A stretch of DNA of 64,000 nucleotides from Marthasterias glacialis. Lineage: Eukaryota; Echinodermata; Asteroidea; Forcipulatida; Asteriidae. Location: assembly GCA_911728455.2 (NCBI GenBank), contig OU452238.1:10237065-10301064 (forward strand), read 5' to 3'. Shown here one piece after another: positions 39,001-48,000 of this stretch. Numbering within the stretch: the first letter of the stretch is position 1; each line of letters opens with the position of its first letter. The notes under the pieces were generated by a model. It worked only from the letters and a program-made list of their open reading frames with translations, did no database searches and was not told the origin of the DNA. A program made the translations under genes and the position numbers.

Positions 39001-42000
39001 GGGGAAAAACAAATTCTGTAGTAAAGTAATTGATTGGTCATGGCATTAAGTTTATAAAGGTAAGCTGAAAAGCGAATCTTTTGCCACCTATAAGCAGCGT
39101 AGTCTGCAATAGTCAAATGCCAATTAAAACAGTACACCAACAGATGACAAAGGGAAAATTGCGTCAAAGTATTCCACTGGATTGTTCATTGCTCCCATCA
39201 TTGTTACTGCAAGTCACTGATTTCTTACACAGCTTCAAATTACAAGTCACTATAAAAAGAAATCATAAAATGTGGACTAGTAGAAAAGCTGGCGTACAAG
39301 ACAGTGAAATGTCATGCTATAACTGGTCCCGATGGCTAATCAATAATAAATAAAAACTAGAGCTTATGTGTTTGTCACGTGACAAACACAAGGTGTTCGG
39401 GCTATTTGTGATTATGATGACATCAATGGTAAAAATACGACGCTACGATTCAGATTAAAAATCATGTTAAACTGGTAAAAACCATATCATAAAAGTCACA
39501 TGCATTTTCATGGCTTTTGGCTGTAAACCCTAAAATGAAGACCCAGGAATACTTCCAGACCATGATTAATTATTCATATACCTATTGCTAATCGGGACTC
39601 AAAAGAGAGAACTATATATATATTATAGTACAGCGTTAAGATCAATGTGAACTTCGTAACACTTTATATCTATTTAAACCCTACTTTTTGGATGATGAAA
39701 TGTGACAAGTGATGACGTCATGATGACGTCACTCCATATTTAATGATTTTGTTGTCATCCAAGTGTGGTGCTAGAACAATTTTGATTGTAGCTTGTTTCA
39801 TTCTCAAGATATTTGAAAAGTGGTTACAAATTAAAAAATAAAAACAATCATAAGATGGCGTCATTGACGTCATTCCACATTTGTACAAAAACGTACATTG
39901 TCTAACAACTTACGAAGTTTCAAGTCATTCAAACTTATACTTCAAAAAGAGCACATTTAATGTAATACCACGTAACACATGATGACGTCCTAAATCTACT
40001 ACTTTACATTATATAATGTCTGCATGAAGGTCATTATTTGCACCAACTTTGAAATGATTACCATAAACTTCAGCACAGACATCAGGTAAAAGTGTATTTT
40101 GAACTGTTTTTTGACCTGTCGCTAGAGGGCACTCTTAAATTTGATGACGTCACCAGCCCTATTTTTGAAAAGCAGACCATTGACGGACTATAACATCGTT
40201 GAAAGTAAATCCAAAAAAGTTGTCACTTTTAAATTACAAGGTTTTGACCGGAAGTAGAGGTCATGTGAGGTCACGCACACGATAAAATGAAGACCTATTA
40301 TACCGAAATGTAATCTCGCAAAAAGCAACCTTAAGTCTTTTGTGCTTGATTTGATATCGATTTTCAAAGATTTATCAATTTAATGCTTACAAATCTTGTA
40401 ACTCGACACCTGATGACGTCATCATGACGTCTCAACTTTCTCAGCATCTACAAGTCATAGCCTAACTACATGTAAAGTTTCAACAAATGAATTTCTTTAT
40501 TTGATACTGTAGAGGGCTGCGTTTGCAGACTCTGGCATGAGTCCCACTGGAGGATCTCTGTGATGGGTGTGTATCCATTGATCGACGCAAAGAAGGATGA
40601 CCCCAATCAGTAATTCAGTTTCGATGGTCGTCTATTTATTCATGCCTCTTTTGCCAGTAATCCAAAGCAATGATAAAAACCTTCTCTTCGAAACCGATTG
40701 AACTTAATGTTTTTGGTACCAGATCGGTGAACTCATGTAGAACACCGTGTAGGCTAGAAAGAGAGAGAGAGAGAGAGCGAGCCTGCTGTGACGCCGCGAG
40801 AGGGCGACGTTTCCCCCAAAACTACAAAACCTTGAACTCTACATTACAATCATTCTTAGACCAATCTTTACATACAACGTGTTGAGATATTATGAAAAAC
40901 TTACACTTTTAATGCGAAGCGCGGCTTCCGGTTGGAACATCAAACGAGAGTTGATTTTTCATGTCCAGATCGCATTCTATCTACGGTTGTTTGGTGTCAT
41001 CGAATAGCATGAGATTTTTTTTAACCCGAGTGCTCTTCCTGCCTAGAGGTTTACAGTGCGCTTTGGTGTGCTTCGACGATGTTTTGTAACCTTTGAGTTT
41101 ATAACTTACTTTTCAACGCCCCGATGTACCATTGTGCATTTTCTCCAAACCAAAAAGCATGTTGTGAACACAATTAACAATGCTGTATCTAGTTACGCTA
41201 TTTGCATCAATCCAAATGGTACATTTATGGCTTTCTTGACGTAAAGAAATGTGTTATTTCCTTGTTTTACTCTGTTTTAGGCCTGATTTTACAATGAATC
41301 ACGCTCGTAAAGTTTCACACCCATGTGGGCAGAAGAGGTTATGCAAATGCACATAGGTATCATATGGGATATACCCGGGCAAGCCCATGTGAGTAGAGTT
41401 TGCATTGACCCTCATGGGTATCATAAATGGGAAAGACCTGGGCAAGCCCATATGGGGAGGATATACAATGGCGCGTGGGTGTCGTATTGGAAACACGTGA
41501 GCAAGCCCATGAGGGTAGGAATTGCAAAGGCCAAAATGGGTATCAATAATGGTAAAACCTGTGTTGTGGGCAAACCCATAACGGGCAGAATATACAAATG
41601 CCCATAAATATTGGCGGTTGTACACGGCCTCCGACACCAACTTGTTAAATCACATCGGTGTATTGGTAAAACACAAATAATTTTCTTTCTCCCCGATGCA
41701 AAATTAACACCCATGCTATGATTCAACCATCATTTAGAAAGTCAATTATTCGGGATTGATTACTGATGTGAAAATGCATATATGTACTTGTTTGTATTCT
41801 TCTAGTGCAGAAACATTGAAACCACTATAAAAAAAAACATCGGATATTTTCAAGCAAACTTTACTGTAAAAAGAAGTATCTGCTAAAAATCTGATACTAC
41901 ATTGTTTTATTTTAAAAAAAATAGTGAGTTGAGAGTGCTGGTGTAAATATCACAAGTGTTAAACGCCCCCACAAGATTCATAAAACCAAACTGGATGTAT

Positions 42001-45000
42001 TTTAGTTGGGATCGGTTTCAGGATTTCCTCAACATCATACTTTCAATATTTTGCAAGGTGCCTAATTTAAAATGTTAATGACAAAGAAAGCAACTCTAAT
42101 AACGACACTTTTTTTATCAATATTTGCCAAATATATACACACAAAAAGAGTTTAAGTACAGAAATTGTTGGGCAATAGTTTTTGTTGAACTGTTAATACC
42201 CTTGCATATAGCCTACAATCTAGTAACAGCTTGTGTCTTGGTTGAGTGCAGTGATACATCTAATAATACTTTGTCTGACCTCTGACATAACTGAGTAACT
42301 TGTCTCAATTATAATCATTCCAGGATCTTGGCCAATCTCAATTCAGATCAAATAAGAAATTCAACTGTAAGAGAAAACCACTTTAATAAATGTGTAATGA
42401 TTGTATGTGGCCATTAGATGATCTCATCATAGCATTTTTTCTGAGTTCAGGCTAAATGAGACAAATGAGACGCCACTGCTTTTAACGAGTGCCTGTTAAT
42501 TTATTTTTGGCTGTTTCAGTCTTTTATATTTTTTAAGTACTGTCAATAAATAATGGTTTCAAAATCTAGCAATCAGTTATATTGTCAAGGATGCTTGGCT
42601 GTTAACTGATGTAAAAGTACACGTAGTATTCATTTGTAGGTATAGGATCTGTCTTTGAACCTAATAAAAAAGTGAAGTAACATCCAAACCCACATTCAGA
42701 TTTGGTAAGTAAAGTAAGTGTTTTACACACAAATGTTATTTTTGCTGCTTAAGAGATACAATGCATTAGAATTAAGATACAGAATTGCCTGAAATTGTTT
42801 GTTGATTTGTATTTGAGAGGACAGTTTTACAATAATTAAAGGTAATTTTAATATTGTTTCTACATTAACTTGTACTTGACACTATCACAAAAATCACTTC
42901 TTCTAACACACGCTTTCGTTCTTGTACAGAAGTACAACTCCCTCCTCCAAAAAAAACCAAGAGAAACAACAAACAAAACAAAAACAAAATAGTCCTTGAA
43001 TGAATTCCTCAGATTCTCTGAACACAAGGAAAACACAAAAGGAGGCGGCCACACCATGCCGCATATTGAGCACCAAATGCAAAACTTAATTGGTTGAAAA
43101 AACACAATATGGCCTATAGCCGCTAGCTTTGGCACCCATATTGAGTTCCAATAATGTAATCACCTTAATCACTAAACAATCATCTTTCAGGTAAATAAGT
43201 CAAGAACAACATAATAAATAGTTTTACAGTGTTTAGAAATGTAAACATCTGCATTTACGTAAACAAACTGCAAACCAAGAATTTGGTTGTGATCACAGCA
43301 CAAAAGTTATGATGAAACAAATTGCAGGGGGTACTTGTGCCCCCTTCCCCCATTTCTAGGTCTGATAGGGTTTATACACAAATGCACAGTCAGAAAGGTT
43401 CGGCCCTGTCAAGGTTTATCATTTCCCTTGCGATTTGGGCTTCAAAAGGCCCAGTAATTATTTTTGTGCTGTCTGTTTGTAATGAATTTTATATTTTGAG
43501 CAATTTTTACGTTGAAACAAGCAATTATGAGAAACTTATTGTGATAATAATGACTTTAAAGGTCCATGAAATTTTTTTTTATTGGTTAAAAAAATAAAGT
43601 ATGTCTATTATAGTATATCTTTACTTTTTTCACATTTTTTACATGCGTATTAATCGTAGAAAGAACGATTTCTAAAATTAGGGGGTTGCCGAGCTCCGCC
43701 CACCCTTCCTCATTAACATAAAATCTGTGACGTAGACAGTGGAACGGCTGACCAGGGCCATGTGTGTGACAATAACATACAATGCATTGTTGACCACGCG
43801 GCACCAGAGCCATCTTTGAAATGTTTTACCACAGCCTGCGTCATGGATCATTGCGCAATCAAATGACACACATTTTCGGGCCCAATTAAAGTGTATTAAC
43901 GCACACATCAAAATAGTCAATACCATGTTTTGTTAATTTCAAACCATATATTAAGCCACAAAAATGTTCCGTGACAAAAAATCTCTTCATGGGCCCTTTA
44001 ATCACTCAACGCGGTGACGGTTTTTATGATCATTTTGTTGCCTGAATTGGAAGTCATGGTTTAATTATGCATTGTGTGTCTATGGTTGGTGCAATTAACC
44101 CTAGAAGGGGTGGGGCTACTTGGGGAGGGGGATTAATGTTACCATAGATTGCACAAAACAAACATGTCATGTTTAAATCTACCTAAAAAATGATTTTGTC
44201 TAGTTTTGATAGAATTTAACCTGGAAGGGGTGGAGCTACTGGGAGGGGGGTAATACTAGCTTGTACATGACAAATACTTTATGTTTCACTTTAAAAACAG
44301 ACTGTGTTTACGTTTGATAGATTTAACCCTTGAAGGGTGGGGAATTGTGAAGGGGGAATTGTTACCATGTTAAACAATACAACCCTTATATGGCTTAACT
44401 CACCAAAAGCAGACTCTGTCCAGTGAAAAACACTGTATAACTCAATCTAGCAAAATGTAAACCCAATCATAAAGTCCATGTTTTTAAGGCAGATATTAAA
44501 GCATATGCCTTTGTTTCTATGTAATATAAGCCACTTTAGTAAGTTGTTTTGCTTGCAAAGAAATTGTAATATTATTAAATGAGTTTGACATCCCAACAGC
44601 CAACAAGTAATTGTTATTGTCCGGTTTTCATCAAAGCCAGTTTAAATTATCCGAATTGAAAGACTTTGTTCATTCATACATTTATTGCTTTTTCATTTCA
44701 GTTTTTGTAATATCTGTTGGAAACTTCAGCCCCCACTTTAGTCCTACCCCTTATCATAGTTATGTGCTTCACTCCTTCATGACCCAAGGTTTGAGGGAAA
44801 TACATTTCTCTAAATTAATTGCCAAATAGAAACTACACAAAGGGAACTACACAAATAACTGGCACTTGCCCGTGGCATTGTGTTAACAATGTATGCCATT
44901 AATCAAACCATGTAGGAGACAGTTTTATGAGCATTGCGGCACGCATTTCAGGGATGGGAGTTACTGCTGATAGAAAGTCTGAAAAGAGGATCCAAATTTA

Positions 45001-48000
45001 GGTGGTATGTTGAAATGATGGCATTTCCACCTTTTGGTAACCCCTGGAGATATAGATTGAAATGAACTTCTTAGAACAGTATCCTCAGCACTAGAGAAGT
45101 AGAATAAAAAGCAAGATTTCTTCATACACCTGAAGAAAGTTACATGTACATCTATTTTTTTTTCACTAGTCAAACATAAAATGTCTATCAGATAAAAGTC
45201 TGAAGAATCTCATCCCTGGAATTGAATGAATGCAAACCTTTTCCTCTTACACTGTACTGAGTAGCCTTGAACAGTCCTTCCTTCAACAGACAAAATATGA
45301 CAATATGGTTGGGGTACTGGTGTGTGTACAAATCTTTGAACGTCATTTTGATACATGTTTTAACTGTATATGACATGCAATCACCTTGTGTATCACATGT
45401 TTGCTACAAATCTTATTTCAATTATTGTGATATAATAGAAATACCACAACCTCGTGATTGCAAATTTGAGTATAAAAACAAGGGGTACAGATTTTTTGGC
45501 GATGCAACATGCCAATTGATGACGTCATGATGACGTCACTCCAAATTTCATGAATTGTTGACCATCCAAGCCTGGTGCAAGACAAATTTTGATTGAAGCT
45601 TTTTTTCGTTCTTAAGATATTTAATAAATGGTCACAAATTCAAATATTGTAAAAATAATCATGTGATGACGTCAACATGACGTCACTCCAACTTTTGCAA
45701 CAAAGTCCATTATCTAAAAACCTACCATGTTTCAAGGCATTCAAATAGGTACTTCGGTAGATAAAGGACTTCAAAAAGTGCACATTTAATTTAATACCAA
45801 GTGACACATGATAACGTCATCAATCCACTACTTCACAAACATCAATAGACCGACTGCGCAACAATGTTTACATGCGGTCACGTGACCCCTATCGGGTATG
45901 ACGTCATACAGCTGGTGAAAAAAATACGTGAAAGAGACACAGAGTGAGTTCGAAAACAGTCGATTATACTTTCGTTAAGCGGTGAATTAGTTAATCAGCC
46001 CCTTTATTTAAAGTAGTATGGTGTGGCATTAATTTAAATCACATCTCTGTTTCATAATTTAACGGAATTCTTCTGAAAAGAGTTTTTTTAAGCCATGCAC
46101 TACCGGCGTCGGACGACTATTATGTAGCCATCCGTCTGTTATTTTGTTTGTAATGTTGGCCTAAATCAGTGGAAAAAAGGATAAACAACGTTGGAAAAGT
46201 GAGTATTAATACCTAGCCTTGCAGAATTTCAAATAGGCAAAGGAATCACACAGTTTTTTAAAGCATTTTCATTGGAGGATTTCAGCTTCAAAACTTTGAA
46301 ATGTTTGTGTTGAAAAGTGTGTGGTGATCGCGGTCGTCTGGCCTAACGTTCCGTACTTTTACAATTTTCAAGACTTGCTGGAACTGTCCTTACTGGCTTT
46401 ATTCAGCCACTTGAAGGTCTTTGGTACAAACTCTGGAATATGTTTCACAGATTTCGAGCAAAAAAAGCCTCGATCGAATTAACTAAATGCATTAATCATC
46501 GTGTACCATACCACCCTTTCCTTTAGAGGATTACGTGTGTGTTTACACTTTTAACCCAACAGGGGTCACGTGACGTAGGTCGCGCAATTGGTCTATTAAA
46601 AGTATATTTTGAACTGTATTTAACCTGCCGCTAGGGGCTCTGGAATTTTATGACGTCACCAGTCCTATTTTTGAAAAGCAGACCCTTGACGGACTATAAC
46701 GCTGTTGAAACCATTTTTAAAAAGTTACACTTCTAAATTACAAGGATTTTCCAGTTTTGATTGGAAGTAGAGGTCACGTGAGGTCACGCACACGAAAAAA
46801 AAAATAAAGACCAATCCGATTGGCTTGATTTGATATTGGTTTTTACAAGATTTATAAATTTAATGCTTAATAATCATGAAATTCGAAACCTAATGACGTC
46901 ATCATGACGTCACACCTTTCTCAGCATGTACAAGTTATAGTCTAACTTGGTATTGTGCAAACAGAATGAATAAGAATAAAATAAACTTGTGGCAGGGGAA
47001 TCAAATTGTGCATCATAAATGAACTGAGTGTACTCTTTGGTGTCAAAAGAAACGTGTAAAATTCATCGACTGCAGAAAACAACTGTATATAAACAAACGT
47101 CTTTGGGTAAGTAGAGGTCACAGAGGTCACTTAATGTGCAACAGAGAAGGACCTTCTCTAACCTTGGTATTGGTGAGAGCATGCAGTCAAAACCTTGAGT
47201 GCACACGCATGTGGTGCAATACAGTGAGGTATTACTATACTGTGCAGACTTTATCGCAGATCACGCTAAAATTTTCACCTTATATAACTTCGTTGTGCAA
47301 GGGCCGATTTTGTTCCAATTTCACAATTAGGCTTTTACAGTCGTTATCTATTACTAAAAAATTCAACATGAAGTTTGCTAAAAAGAAATTTGAAATAGAA
47401 AAAATTTAAATTTCTTATTTTTAAACTCGTCGTCGTAACAAACTGTAATATTTGATGACGTCATCAATGTAATATTTTCAAAGGTCATGAACTACATTTC
47501 ATTTCGTACGCTGAAACAATGTCAAATTCTCTTTCATATTGACTGCAGAGCTGAAATTATGAGTATGGAACCTTTTTACTTTTTAACTTCCGGTTTGAAC
47601 CGGAAGACAATGTCAAATTGGGGTCATCTCTGTAAGACATTTAATTATTTTTCGAATATCTTTCCGATGATGTATAGATTGTGTATTTCAGGAGATTTTT
47701 TTGAATTTATGTAATTCGACACCAGATGATGTCATGATAACGTCATTGTTCAAGTGCCGTCTTCAAGTTGAGGTTCAAGTTTATACATGTACCAAGTTTC
47801 AAGGTTCAATTCAATTTCAGTCTTGAGTTATCTTTTGGAGAAAAGTAAAGGGAAGAAGAAGAAGAAGGAGAAGAAAAACTCGAACAAAAACAAGAGGTCT
47901 TCGGCTGTTAGCCGAACACCAAAAAAAAAACAAGAGGTGTTCCGGGTTTCACCCAAACACCTAAAAAAAAACATAACAAAAACTAGAGGTGTTCCGGGTT

